A stretch of DNA of 41,986 nt from JAVVVD01 sp964642795 (GTDB lineage Bacteria > Bacillota > Clostridia > Christensenellales > CAG-138): the NCBI GenBank assembly GCA_964642795.1, contig CAZXRQ010000006.1, positions 1-41,986 on the forward strand, written 5' to 3'. Both the position numbers and the translations under genes were made by a program. Under the pieces are notes generated by a model that worked only from the letters and a program-made list of their open reading frames with translations, ran no database searches and had not been told where the DNA came from. This document shows positions 15,743-23,550 of the stretch, in pieces; position 1 is the first letter of the stretch, and every line of letters begins with the position of its first letter.

Positions 15743-16654
15743 TCAATAGTATTTGGTGGCGGTATAGTCGCTTTCGACGTAGCCGCCCCCGTCCAGCGTG
15801 GCGTCCATGTGCTTCCACGCGCCGTCGAGATACGCGCTGTTCCACGCGTGATAAAAATCCTCAGGAGCCACGTTACCCATTACCAGCCTTGCGGGGATGA
15901 ACTGCACCCGCAGCATTGCCGCAAGCAGCGCGGCATAGTCAAAGCATATACCCTTGCCGGTCGAAAGCGTATCGTCGGGAACGGGCAGATAGCCCTTTTG
16001 TACGGCGTCCGCCTTGTCATAGTCGTATTCGATATTGTCGGCAACATAGCGGTACAGCGCGTCCGCCTTGGCGGAGGAGTCGTCCAGCCCGGCGCAAAGC
16101 GAGTAGGATACATATACGCACTGGTCGCTTGCGGTATAGCTTACATATTGGCTGGGATACAAAAACGGGGAAAGCTCGTCGCCTTCTATTTCAAGCTCCC
16201 AATTGAACAGCGTGCTGTACTGGTCGCTGGATATGTTCTCATAGCCGGTCACGGTGTATTTACCGTTGCCGAATTGCAGCGGAAAGGTGACATAGCCCGT
16301 ACTGTCCGGCAGGGTATAGTAGTATCGCGATCCGTTTGCTTCAATGGCGATCTTGATCTTTTTTTCGTTGCCCTCGCTCATAAGCATAACATAGCCCTGG
16401 TCGGCATTTGAGTAATCCATGGTAATACCGCAGGCGCTCTGCACGGCTTCGCCTGACGCTTCGGGCATAAAAATACTGTCGGGGTCGAAAGCTGCCTTAT
16501 CTGGTGTAGCAGTCTGCTCCGGCGCGGGCGCAGCCAAAGGTACGTCGTCATATGAATCTTGCGTGGCGCTGCCTGCCGTAAGTCCGGAACAGCCTAAGCT
16601 GCATACCGAGACCGCCAGCGCAAGCATAGCGCAGAGCAGCCCTTTACGCGTCAT
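15743..16654 (-). CDS. Lipoprotein with transglutaminase-like domain
   Basis: Secreted lipoprotein of 303 residues: a signal peptide with lipobox SLGC (Cys about residue 22), a low-complexity Pro/Ala/Asp linker, a beta-rich middle, and a C-terminal transglutaminase-like cysteine-protease fold. The catalytic triad is visible as Cys in GKGICFDYAALLAAMLR, His in FYHAWNSAYLDG and Asp in HMDATLDGGG. Proteins like this are often peptidases or crosslinkers at the cell wall. The ATG at 16654 has GGGAG 8 bases upstream. It is first in the minus-strand operon, 27 bases before pilC, so a role at the wall passage of the pilus-like structure is possible but unproven. Confidence 0.87.
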   Translation of the reverse strand: MTRKGLLCAMLALAVSVCSLGCSGLTAGSATQDSYDDVPLAAPAPEQTATPDKAAFDPDSIFMPEASGEAVQSACGITMDYSNADQGYVMLMSEGNEKKIKIAIEANGSRYYYTLPDSTGYVTFPLQFGNGKYTVTGYENISSDQYSTLFNWELEIEGDELSPFLYPSQYVSYTASDQCVYVSYSLCAGLDDSSAKADALYRYVADNIEYDYDKADAVQKGYLPVPDDTLSTGKGICFDYAALLAAMLRVQFIPARLVMGNVAPEDFYHAWNSAYLDGAWKHMDATLDGGGYVESDYTATKYY

Positions 16655-16713
16655 CTGCAATACTCCCGGCCGCGCAAAATACGTGACGCGGCTGCATATA
16701 CATATGCTAAATA

Positions 16714-16743
16714 ATTATAACACGCACGCGCGAAAACGTGCAA
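16714..16743 (-). promoter_or_regulatory. Promoter of the pilus-like operon
   Basis: On the minus strand TTGCAC (16738-16743) and TATAAT (16714-16719) are 18 bases apart, 59 bases before the lipoprotein start. Confidence 0.55.
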
Positions 16744-16997
16744 CAGCAAATGTGATGCGTTATTCTCGCGTGAGAATATACTATAATTTCTGCGTACACC
16801 GTGCTATACTGCAATCAATAAAGGAATCATTTGTTTAGTCATATGTAGTGTATCAATTATTGCTGTACCATAACCAAAATCGAAACCGGCGCCCTTAGTA
16901 CCGAATTATTGCCCTGCTGCGGATAAACGGACATATTATGCTGGATAAACGGCATACGCCTTTATCATAAAAACAAACATTGGAGGAGAAAGTATCT
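16744..16997 (+). promoter_or_regulatory. Upstream region of the amino-acid transporter operon
   Basis: No gene is visible. It contains a 7-base-arm inverted repeat TATTCTC-GCGT-GAGAATA (16761-16778) just before a TATAAT (16782-16787). It also has the decamer GGATAAACGG twice in direct orientation (16921-16930 and 16943-16952), 22 bases apart, flanking a TATTAT (16934-16939). The repeats look like regulator sites for the transporter. No T-box or known riboswitch motif was seen. A GGAGGAG site lies just before the start codon. Confidence 0.45.
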
Positions 16998-17816
16998 ATG
17001 AAGAAACTGTTAGCGGGTATACTTGTCCTTATGCTGTTGATCGCATGCTTCGGCTGCGGAGCCAAGCCTGCCGCCGAGGAGACCGGCGACAGCGACTGGG
17101 CCTACATCCAGGGCAACGGTACGCTGAAGATCGGCATCACCATCTACGAGCCAATGAACTATTACGATGAGGCCGGCGCGCTGGTGGGATTCGATACCGA
17201 GTTTGCCGAGGCTGTCTGCGAGAAGCTGGGCCTCACCCCCGAGTTCATCGAGATCAACTGGGACACCAAGGAGATAGAGCTTGACGCGGGCAACATCGAC
17301 TGCATCTGGAACGGACTCACCGTTACCGAGGAGCGCAGGCAGAACATGGAGTTCACGGATTCCTACATCCGCAACATGCAGGTTGTGGTAATCCGCGCCG
17401 CCGACGCTGGGACCTATACCGATACCGCATCGCTCGCGGGCGGCACCGTAGTGGCCGAGATAAGCTCCGCCGGCGAGACTGCCATCGCAGACGATGCGAG
17501 CCTCTCGCAGGCTTCCTATGTTGCCATGGCTAAGCAGACCGACGCGCTGCTCGAGGTAAAGTCCGGCACCGCGGACGCCGCCGTGCTCGACTACGTGCTT
17601 GCCAAGTCCATGGTGGGCGAGGGCACCGATTATGCAGACCTCATGATACTGCCCGGCGTGGAGCTGGCCGTTGAGGAATACGCGATAGGCTTCCGCCTTG
17701 GCAGCGATGCCGTTGCCGAGGTCAATGCCGCCATCGCCGAGCTGATTGCGGAAGGTACCCTCGATGAGATAGCCGTCACCTACGACCTTACCGCATCCCT
17801 TCTGTCCAACCAATAA
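16998..17816 (+). CDS. Polar amino-acid ABC transporter, substrate-binding lipoprotein
   Basis: Extracytoplasmic solute receptor (SBP family 3) of 272 residues, anchored by a lipobox (LIACFGC, Cys about residue 20). After it come the family segments GTLKIGITIYEPMNYYDE, LVGFDTEFAEAVCEKLGL, DCIWNGLTVTEERR and MEFTDSYIRN. The ATG at 16998 has GGAGGAG 9 bases upstream. Isoleucine is mostly ATC here, whereas neighbours use much ATA, as expected for a strongly expressed binding protein. The amino acid bound cannot be read from the sequence. Permease and ATPase genes follow. Confidence 0.94.
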   Translation: MKKLLAGILVLMLLIACFGCGAKPAAEETGDSDWAYIQGNGTLKIGITIYEPMNYYDEAGALVGFDTEFAEAVCEKLGLTPEFIEINWDTKEIELDAGNIDCIWNGLTVTEERRQNMEFTDSYIRNMQVVVIRAADAGTYTDTASLAGGTVVAEISSAGETAIADDASLSQASYVAMAKQTDALLEVKSGTADAAVLDYVLAKSMVGEGTDYADLMILPGVELAVEEYAIGFRLGSDAVAEVNAAIAELIAEGTLDEIAVTYDLTASLLSNQ

Positions 17817-17834
17817 TCTACAAACTTTAGCATG

Positions 17835-17855
17835 GGGCCCGTTCAAAACGGGCCC
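17835..17855 (+). terminator. Intercistronic hairpin after the binding-protein gene
   Basis: GGGCCCGT (17835-17842) and ACGGGCCC (17848-17855) form an 8-base stem with a 5-base loop and no T-tract, ending just before the permease's AAAGGTGG site. Such hairpins after binding-protein genes usually stabilise the upstream mRNA or limit read-through, giving more receptor than permease. Confidence 0.7.
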
Positions 17856-17869
17856 TAAAGGTGGTTATA

Positions 17870-18520
17870 ATGGATTTTATTACTGTAACATTACGGTTGC
17901 TCCAGGGCTTTTTGCTTACGGCCAAGATATTCGGCGTTACGCTCGCGCTGGCGCTGCCGATTGGCTTGCTGGTGGCATTTGCCTCCATGAGCAAGTTCAA
18001 GCCTCTGGCATGGCTGAGCCGCACGTTCGTATGGATAATCCGCGGCACGCCGCTCATGCTTCAGGTTATAATCGTGTTCTACGGCCCCGGTCTCATTTGG
18101 GATAACGTCAGCGCTCTAAGCCGCATGAACGCGGTGCTAATAGCATTTATCATCAACTACTCCGCATACTTCAGCGAGATATATCGCGGCGGCATAGAGA
18201 GCATATCGCACGGCCAGTACGAGGCGGGGCATGTGCTGGGAATGAAAAACAGCCAGATATTCTTCCGCGTGGTGCTGCTGCAGGTGATAAAGCGCATCAT
18301 TCCCCCCATGTCCAACGAGATAATCACGTTGGCCAAGGATACCTCCCTTGCGCGTATAATCGCGGTAAAAGAGGTGATTATGATGGCGCAGGAATACATT
18401 GCCACATATGCGCTAATATGGCCGCTGTTCTATTCGGCGGTGTTCTATTTGGTATTCTGCGGAATACTCACAATACTCTTCGGCTTTGTGGAAAAGAAGC
18501 TGTCATACTTCAGGGCATAG
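17870..18520 (+). CDS. Polar amino-acid ABC transporter, permease
   Basis: Inner-membrane permease of 216 residues from the HisM/GlnP type. It has about five membrane helices and the family motifs VWIIRGTPLMLQV and the EAA loop (QYEAGHVLGMKNSQIFFRVVLLQ), which docks on the ATPase. The ATG at 17870 follows AAAGGTGG. A single permease gene implies a homodimeric channel. It lies between the binding protein and the ATPase on the same strand. Confidence 0.95.
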   Translation: MDFITVTLRLLQGFLLTAKIFGVTLALALPIGLLVAFASMSKFKPLAWLSRTFVWIIRGTPLMLQVIIVFYGPGLIWDNVSALSRMNAVLIAFIINYSAYFSEIYRGGIESISHGQYEAGHVLGMKNSQIFFRVVLLQVIKRIIPPMSNEIITLAKDTSLARIIAVKEVIMMAQEYIATYALIWPLFYSAVFYLVFCGILTILFGFVEKKLSYFRA

Positions 18521-18568
18521 GGCTGGCGCTCTGTGACCCGAGATAACCTTTGAAAGGCGATAACTCAC

Positions 18569-19348
18569 ATGGCAATTTTGGAGGTAAAGGATCTTTGCAA
18601 GAGCTTTGGCGCGCTCAACGTGCTAAACGGCGTAAGCTTCACGATGGAGCAGGGCGAGGTCATGGCAATAATCGGCTCGTCCGGCGGCGGCAAGACCACG
18701 CTGCTTCGCTGTCTGGACCTGCTTGAGATACCCAACGGCGGGAGCATAGTCGTAAACGGCGAGACCGTGTTCGACATAAACGACCCCACGACTCAGCGCG
18801 AAAAGGATATACGCACCAAGCGCCTGAGCTTTGGCTTCGTGTTTCAGCAGTTCAATCTGTTCCCGCAGTACACGGCGCTGCAAAATGTTATGCTGGCCAA
18901 AGAACTGCTGGCCAAGGAGCAGCCGGATTACGCCAAGAACCATTCCGAAATAAAAAAGGAAATACGCGAGACGGCGGAGGAGCTGCTTGGCAAGGTCGGG
19001 CTTTCGGATAAGCTGAACACATATCCGCACCAGCTTTCTGGCGGGCAGCAGCAGCGTGTGGCGATAGCGCGCGCGCTGGCGCTCAACCCCATGATAATGC
19101 TGTTTGACGAGCCGACCAGCGCGCTGGACCCGGAGGTATCGGGCGAGGTGCTCACTACGATCCGCGGCCTTGCGGCCCAAAGCATGACCATGATAATCGT
19201 AACCCATGAGATAGGCTTTGCCCGCGAGGTGGCTGATAACCTCATCTACATGGACGCCGGCGTGATCGCGGAGCACGGCAACGCAAAAGAGGTGCTTAAA
19301 AACCCGCAGTCGGAGCGGCTAAAGGCGTTTTTGAGCGCAGTAAGGTAA
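18569..19348 (+). CDS. Polar amino-acid ABC transporter, ATP-binding protein
   Basis: ATPase of the GlnQ/HisP type, 259 residues. It shows Walker A GSSGGGKTT (about 36-44), a Q-loop FVFQQFNLFPQYTALQNVM, the ABC signature LSGGQQQRVAIARAL, Walker B MLFDEPTSALDP and the His switch IVTHEIGFAREVAD. A roughly 20-residue insert with KEQPDYAKNHSEIKKE follows the Q-loop and is a little longer than in GlnQ. It starts 48 bases after the permease and ends the operon with a terminator. Confidence 0.96.
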   Translation: MAILEVKDLCKSFGALNVLNGVSFTMEQGEVMAIIGSSGGGKTTLLRCLDLLEIPNGGSIVVNGETVFDINDPTTQREKDIRTKRLSFGFVFQQFNLFPQYTALQNVMLAKELLAKEQPDYAKNHSEIKKEIRETAEELLGKVGLSDKLNTYPHQLSGGQQQRVAIARALALNPMIMLFDEPTSALDPEVSGEVLTTIRGLAAQSMTMIIVTHEIGFAREVADNLIYMDAGVIAEHGNAKEVLKNPQSERLKAFLSAVR

Positions 19349-19365
19349 AGTGCAGAAATAAACAA

Positions 19366-19395
19366 AAAGGCGGGCGGCATTTGCCGTTCGCCTTT
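19366..19395 (+). terminator. Terminator after the ABC transporter operon
   Basis: A 14-pair stem including two G-T wobbles: AAAGGCGGGCGGCA (19366-19379) with TGCCGTTCGCCTTT (19382-19395). The T-tract is within the 3' arm. It lies between convergent genes and may serve both. Confidence 0.75.
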
Positions 19396-19419
19396 GTCGC
19401 ATATGCTTGTATCAGCGCA

Positions 19420-19698
19420 TCACTCGCCTGCAAGCTCCTCATTGCGCTGCAAAAACAGCGCGAATACCGCGTCCAGCACGGCGGGCTCCTCTACGCCGCG
19501 CAGCATATCCTCGTCGGCGTCCTCGTCGGAGGGGAGCAGCTCAAGCACCACGGCCTCCGCCGGCTCCGCATCGTTGTCCAGCGGCAGCAGCACGGCATAG
19601 TCGCAGCCATTATACGGAATAACATCCATTATCTCGTATTCCGCCTCAATACCGTCGGCGTCGGTCAGCGCTATTACGTTTTCGTATTCGCCCTGCAT
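19420..19698 (-). CDS. DUF1292 protein (YrzB-like)
   Basis: Small acidic cytoplasmic protein of 92 residues. The pattern NVIALTDADGIEAEYEIMDVIPYNGCDYAVLLPLD resembles DUF1292, a Firmicutes family of unknown function built from Asp/Glu-rich beta strands. The ATG at 19698 shares a base with the stop of the aldolase gene (TGATG), so translation is probably coupled. DUF1292 genes more often sit beside the Holliday-junction resolvase yrrK, so the pairing with fba is unusual. A segment of acidic residues (SDEDADEDM) precedes the C-terminal helix. Confidence 0.82.
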   Translation of the reverse strand: MQGEYENVIALTDADGIEAEYEIMDVIPYNGCDYAVLLPLDNDAEPAEAVVLELLPSDEDADEDMLRGVEEPAVLDAVFALFLQRNEELAGE

Positions 19699-20633
19699 CA
19701 AGCCTTACCGTCGCTGCCCAGCACGTCCACTATCTTGTGGGCGACCATTTGCTTGATGGCTTCGCGCGCGGGCTTCAGATACTGCCGCGGGTCGAAGTGG
19801 GAGGGGTTCTCGGCCAGATATTTCCTGATCGTGCCGGTCATTGCGAGACGCAGGTCGGAGTCTATGTTTATTTTGCATACCGCCATGGACGCCGCCTGTC
19901 GCAGCATATCCTCGGGTACGCCTATGGCGTCCGGCATGTTGCCGCCGTAGGTGTTTATCATCTTGACGAATTCGGGTATTACGCTGCTTGCGCCATGCAG
20001 CACTATAGGGAAGCCGGGCAGACGGGCTTCGACGTCCTCAAGTATATCGAAGCGGAGCTGCGGCTTGGTGCCGGGCTTGAACTTATATGCGCCGTGGCTG
20101 GTGCCTATGGCTATGGCCAGCGAATCTACGCCGGTGCGGGTGACAAAATCCTGTACCTGCGCAGGGTCGGTGTAGCTGCCTTCGCCGGCGGCCACCTTTA
20201 CCTCGTCCTCAACGCCCTCCAGGCGGCCCAGCTCGCCTTCCACCACAACGCCGTGGTCGTGCGCGTATTCTACTACCTGACGGGTGAGCTTTACGTTATC
20301 CTCGTAGGAGTGGTGGCTGCCGTCAATCATCACGGAGGTGAAACCGCCGTCGATGCAGGATTTGCACAGCTCGAAGGTATCGCCGTGGTCAAGATGCAGG
20401 CAGATGGGCAGATCGGTTTCAATGATCGCCGCCTCGACGAGCTTCATGAGGTAGGTGTGGTTGGCGTATTTGCGTGCGCCGGAGGACACCTGAAGTATCA
20501 GAGGAGAGTTTAGCTCCTTGGCGGCCTCGGTAATGCCCTGGATTATTTCCATGTTGTTGACGTTGAACGCGCCTATGGCGTAGCCGCCCTCGTAGGCTTT
20601 TTTGAACATTTCGGTACTTGTGACCAATGACAT
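19698..20633 (-). CDS. fba: Fructose-1,6-bisphosphate aldolase, class II
   Basis: Zinc-dependent aldolase of glycolysis and gluconeogenesis that splits fructose bisphosphate into DHAP and glyceraldehyde-3-phosphate. The 311-residue protein has the class II signatures ICLHLDHGDTFELC (catalytic Asp82 and zinc His83), SVMIDGSHHSYEDN, VEGELGRLEG, GTSHGAYKF (zinc His) and VLHGASS (zinc His). The ATG at 20633 follows AAGGAGAT. GAPDH, the next step, is encoded at 24992-26018 but as a separate unit. Confidence 0.97.
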   Translation of the reverse strand: MSLVTSTEMFKKAYEGGYAIGAFNVNNMEIIQGITEAAKELNSPLILQVSSGARKYANHTYLMKLVEAAIIETDLPICLHLDHGDTFELCKSCIDGGFTSVMIDGSHHSYEDNVKLTRQVVEYAHDHGVVVEGELGRLEGVEDEVKVAAGEGSYTDPAQVQDFVTRTGVDSLAIAIGTSHGAYKFKPGTKPQLRFDILEDVEARLPGFPIVLHGASSVIPEFVKMINTYGGNMPDAIGVPEDMLRQAASMAVCKINIDSDLRLAMTGTIRKYLAENPSHFDPRQYLKPAREAIKQMVAHKIVDVLGSDGKA

Positions 20634-20688
20634 AATAGAATATCTCCTTATATAAATTTTTAATTCCATACACTTTCTATCACATACT

Positions 20689-20716
20689 ATTATAACCCAA
20701 ATACGCGTGGATTCAA
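20689..20716 (-). promoter_or_regulatory. Promoter of fba
   Basis: On the minus strand TTGAAT (20711-20716) and TATAAT (20689-20694) are 16 bases apart, 55 bases before the fba start. Confidence 0.5.
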
Positions 20717-20744
20717 CAGGCGGCGGTATATTTTGACGATATGA

Positions 20745-20773
20745 TTGTTTGCCGTGCCATTAGCGGGTATAAT
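20745..20773 (+). promoter_or_regulatory. Promoter of the glycosyltransferase operon
   Basis: TTGTTT (20745-20750) and TATAAT (20768-20773) are 17 bases apart, about 75 bases before the glycosyltransferase start, divergent from fba. Confidence 0.45.
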
Positions 20774-20848
20774 GGATAAAGTGTTATATTGCCGACGGCA
20801 GCTCTGTTCCGGCAGCCGTAGCACAGATTACACCGAGCAGGAGAATTT

Positions 20849-21775
20849 ATGCAAAAGCTGATATCTATTATAGTGCCGGTATACAACGAGCAGGAGGTGC
20901 TTAGCGAATCCTATCGCGCAATGAGCGGCGCGGCGGCTGCGCTTCCGTATGAGTACGAGCTGATATACATAGACGACGGCAGCATGGATGGCACACTGCC
21001 GCTGCTTAGGGAGTTGGCCTCCGGAGATAAGCGTGTAAGGGTGATATCCTTTTCGCGAAACTTTGGCCATCAACTTGCTGTAACGGCAGGCATGGATGCG
21101 GCCAAGGGCGACGCGCTGATAATCATAGATGTGGATCTGCAGGACCCGCCCGAGGTGATGGCCGAGATGGTCGCCGCGTGGGAGCAGGGCGCGGATATAG
21201 CCTACGGCAAACGGATAAAGCGCGAGGGGGAAACGTTTTTCAAGCGGTTTAGTGCGCATTGCTACTACCGTATGCTGACCGCCATGAGCGCATACCCGAT
21301 ACCGCTGGATACGGGCGATTTCCGCCTGATAGACCGCAAGGTGGCGGACGCCTTTTTGACCATGCGGGAGCACAACCGGTTTTTGCGCGGAATGAGCGCA
21401 TGGATGGGCTATAACTCGGTGCCGGTGGAATATGTGCGCCATGAGCGCCGTGCCGGCAGCAGCAAATATACGCTAAAAAAGATGCTAAAGCTTGCCATGG
21501 ATGGAATGCTGGGTTTTTCGGGCGCGCCGCTTACGGCTCCAGCCTTGGCGGGCGCGGCCGTGTGCCTGCTTAGCCTTGCGGGCTTTGCTGCTGTGCTGGT
21601 CTGCTCGCTTACCTGCGGTGCGGCGGCGTGGCTGTGGGGACTGTGCGGGCTGTGCCTGCTCAACGGCATAACGCTTATCGCGCTGGGTATTCAGGGCGCA
21701 TATATGCAGCGTATGCTGGATGAGGTCAGACATAGGCCGCTGTATATTGCAAAAGAAAAGATAAACATAGACTGA
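20849..21775 (+). CDS. Family 2 glycosyltransferase (GtrB/DPM-like), membrane-anchored
   Basis: Probably transfers a sugar from a nucleotide donor to a polyprenyl phosphate at the membrane. The 308-residue protein begins with the GT2 fold (SIIVPVYNEQEVL), with the nucleotide motif IYIDDGSMDGT and the metal motif DVDLQDPP. FSRNFGHQLAVTAGMDAAKGD and LDTGDFRLIDRKV are characteristic of the dolichol/undecaprenyl-phosphate mannosyl- and glucosyltransferase subgroup. Two C-terminal membrane helices follow, near residues 230-255 and 262-287. It is first in a plus-strand group; the aminopeptidase gene starts 13 bases later. The sugar is not predictable. Confidence 0.93.
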   Translation: MQKLISIIVPVYNEQEVLSESYRAMSGAAAALPYEYELIYIDDGSMDGTLPLLRELASGDKRVRVISFSRNFGHQLAVTAGMDAAKGDALIIIDVDLQDPPEVMAEMVAAWEQGADIAYGKRIKREGETFFKRFSAHCYYRMLTAMSAYPIPLDTGDFRLIDRKVADAFLTMREHNRFLRGMSAWMGYNSVPVEYVRHERRAGSSKYTLKKMLKLAMDGMLGFSGAPLTAPALAGAAVCLLSLAGFAAVLVCSLTCGAAAWLWGLCGLCLLNGITLIALGIQGAYMQRMLDEVRHRPLYIAKEKINID

Positions 21776-21788
21776 AAGGACATGTGCA

Positions 21789-22904
21789 ATGACTGACGAA
21801 CGAGTAAAACGGCTGGCTAAGAATCTCATCAACTTCTCCTGTAAGCTGCAAAAGGGCGAAAACCTACTTATTGAATCCTACGACGACTGCGACGAGCTTG
21901 TAAAGGCGCTGGTGGCGGAGGCGTATGCCGCGGGCGGCGTGCCGTTCGTATGGCTTAGACGCAGCGAAATATTTCGTGCGCTTCAGCTTGGATGCAGCAA
22001 AACCCAGCTTGAGATGATGCGGGACAACGACGCCGCGTTAATGCGCCAAATGCAGGCGTACATAGGCGTACGCGGCTATGCAAACTCCTCGGAGTGGGCG
22101 GATATCCCACACGAGAATACCGCGCTTAGGGATACCGTATACGCCTCCGAGGTGCACGGCAATATCCGCGTGCCGGAAACGAAATGGTGTGTGCTGCGCT
22201 ATCCTACCCCTGCCGTGGCACAGCAGGCGGGCATGAGCACAGAGGCGTTCGAGGATTATTACTTCAACGTGTGCTGCTTGGACTATTCCAAGATGGACAA
22301 GGCGATGGATCCGCTCAAGGCGCTGCTCGAGCGCACGGACGAGGTACACATAACCGGCCCAGGTACGGATATAACCTTCTCCATAAAGGGTCTGCCCGCC
22401 GTAAAGTGCGCAGGCGAGCTTAATATACCCGACGGCGAGGTGTTCTCCGCGCCCGTGCGGGGCAGCATCAACGGGCATATCAGCTTTAATACGCCCTCAC
22501 TGTTCGACGGCTTTACCTATGAAAACATCGTGCTTACCTACAAGGACGGCAAGCTGATCGACGCCACCGCCAACGATACCGAGCGCTGCCGCAAGGTGTT
22601 TGAGATCGATGCCGGCGCCAAAGAGGTGGGCGAGTTTGCCATAGGCGTAAACCCGTACGTTACCAAGCCCATGAAGGATACCCTGTTCGACGAGAAGATA
22701 GCGGGCAGCTTCCACTTTACGCCGGGCTGCTGCTACGATGAATGTGATAACGGCAACAAGAGCGATATCCACTGGGATCTTGTAAACATACAGACCCCTG
22801 AATACGGCGGGGGAGAAATGTATTTTGACGGTGTGCTCGTGCGTAAGGATGGGCTGTTCGTGCTGCCCGAGCTTGAGTGCCTGAACCCCGACAACCTCAA
22901 ATGA
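21789..22904 (+). CDS. M29-family aminopeptidase
   Basis: Leucyl-type metallo-aminopeptidase of the thermophilic M29 family (371 residues), cytoplasmic, with two metals. Visible landmarks are GGVPFVWLRRSE, LNIPDGEVFSAPV with an expected metal Glu, VGEFAIGVNP with another, the His-rich segment SFHFTPGCCYDECDN and SDIHWDLVNI near the C-terminus, then GGEMYFDGVLVRKDG. AGGAC lies 7 bases before the ATG. Its last bases overlap the start of the next gene (ATGA), so the two are translated together. Confidence 0.93.
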   Translation: MTDERVKRLAKNLINFSCKLQKGENLLIESYDDCDELVKALVAEAYAAGGVPFVWLRRSEIFRALQLGCSKTQLEMMRDNDAALMRQMQAYIGVRGYANSSEWADIPHENTALRDTVYASEVHGNIRVPETKWCVLRYPTPAVAQQAGMSTEAFEDYYFNVCCLDYSKMDKAMDPLKALLERTDEVHITGPGTDITFSIKGLPAVKCAGELNIPDGEVFSAPVRGSINGHISFNTPSLFDGFTYENIVLTYKDGKLIDATANDTERCRKVFEIDAGAKEVGEFAIGVNPYVTKPMKDTLFDEKIAGSFHFTPGCCYDECDNGNKSDIHWDLVNIQTPEYGGGEMYFDGVLVRKDGLFVLPELECLNPDNLK

Positions 22905-23467
22905 TAAGGCTTGTTTCCCAGCGCGGCGAGGGTGCGGAAGCGTCCGCCGGGCTAATAGACGCCATAGACGGGCTGCTTTGTACGCAGCCCGCCGTCGTAT
23001 TGGCGATAGACGGCCGCTGCGGTGCGGGCAAGACCACGCTTGCTGCGGCGCTTTCACAAAAATACGCGCCCGACGTCCGTGTACTGCATACAGACGACTA
23101 CTTTCTGCCCGCGTCCATGCGCACGAAGGAGCGTCTGTCCCAGCCGGGAGGCAATCTGCATTACGAGCGCTTTTATGACGAGGCTGTGCAGCATATATCC
23201 CGGGAAATAGAAACATCGCGTTACGACTGTGCGTCGGGCGTTATGCTGCCGCCGCGAATACTGCCGTTTGTACGCCTTACGATAGTTGAGGGCGCATACA
23301 GCCTGCATCCGTATTTCGGCAGGTATTACGATATGGCGGTTTTTATGGACATAGATGCGGCGGAGCAGCGCCGGCGGATACTTGCGCGCGCGCCCGCGCG
23401 CGCACAGCGCTTTTTCGATGAATGGATACCGCTGGAGGAGGCGTATTTCCCAACGATAGAGGCGTAA
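22901..23467 (+). CDS. Uridine-kinase-like P-loop kinase
   Basis: Probable nucleoside or small-molecule kinase of 188 residues in the uridine/phosphoribulokinase group. It shows Walker A DGRCGAGKTT (about 37-46), LHTDDYFLPASMRTKERL with the acceptor-binding Asp pair, GGNLHYERFYDEAV, and the lid-side VEGAYSLHPYFGRYYDMAVFMD. A uridine kinase would use pyrimidine nucleosides, but the short C-terminus leaves the substrate open. The ATG at 22901 overlaps the aminopeptidase stop by 4 bases. Confidence 0.88.
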   Translation: MIRLVSQRGEGAEASAGLIDAIDGLLCTQPAVVLAIDGRCGAGKTTLAAALSQKYAPDVRVLHTDDYFLPASMRTKERLSQPGGNLHYERFYDEAVQHISREIETSRYDCASGVMLPPRILPFVRLTIVEGAYSLHPYFGRYYDMAVFMDIDAAEQRRRILARAPARAQRFFDEWIPLEEAYFPTIEA

Positions 23468-23550
23468 TGCCCGCAATATATATCGCTATACATACAGGGC
23501 GGGTTGTGATATAATGCGCCTTGCTATTTGTATATGAAGAAAGTTGGATT

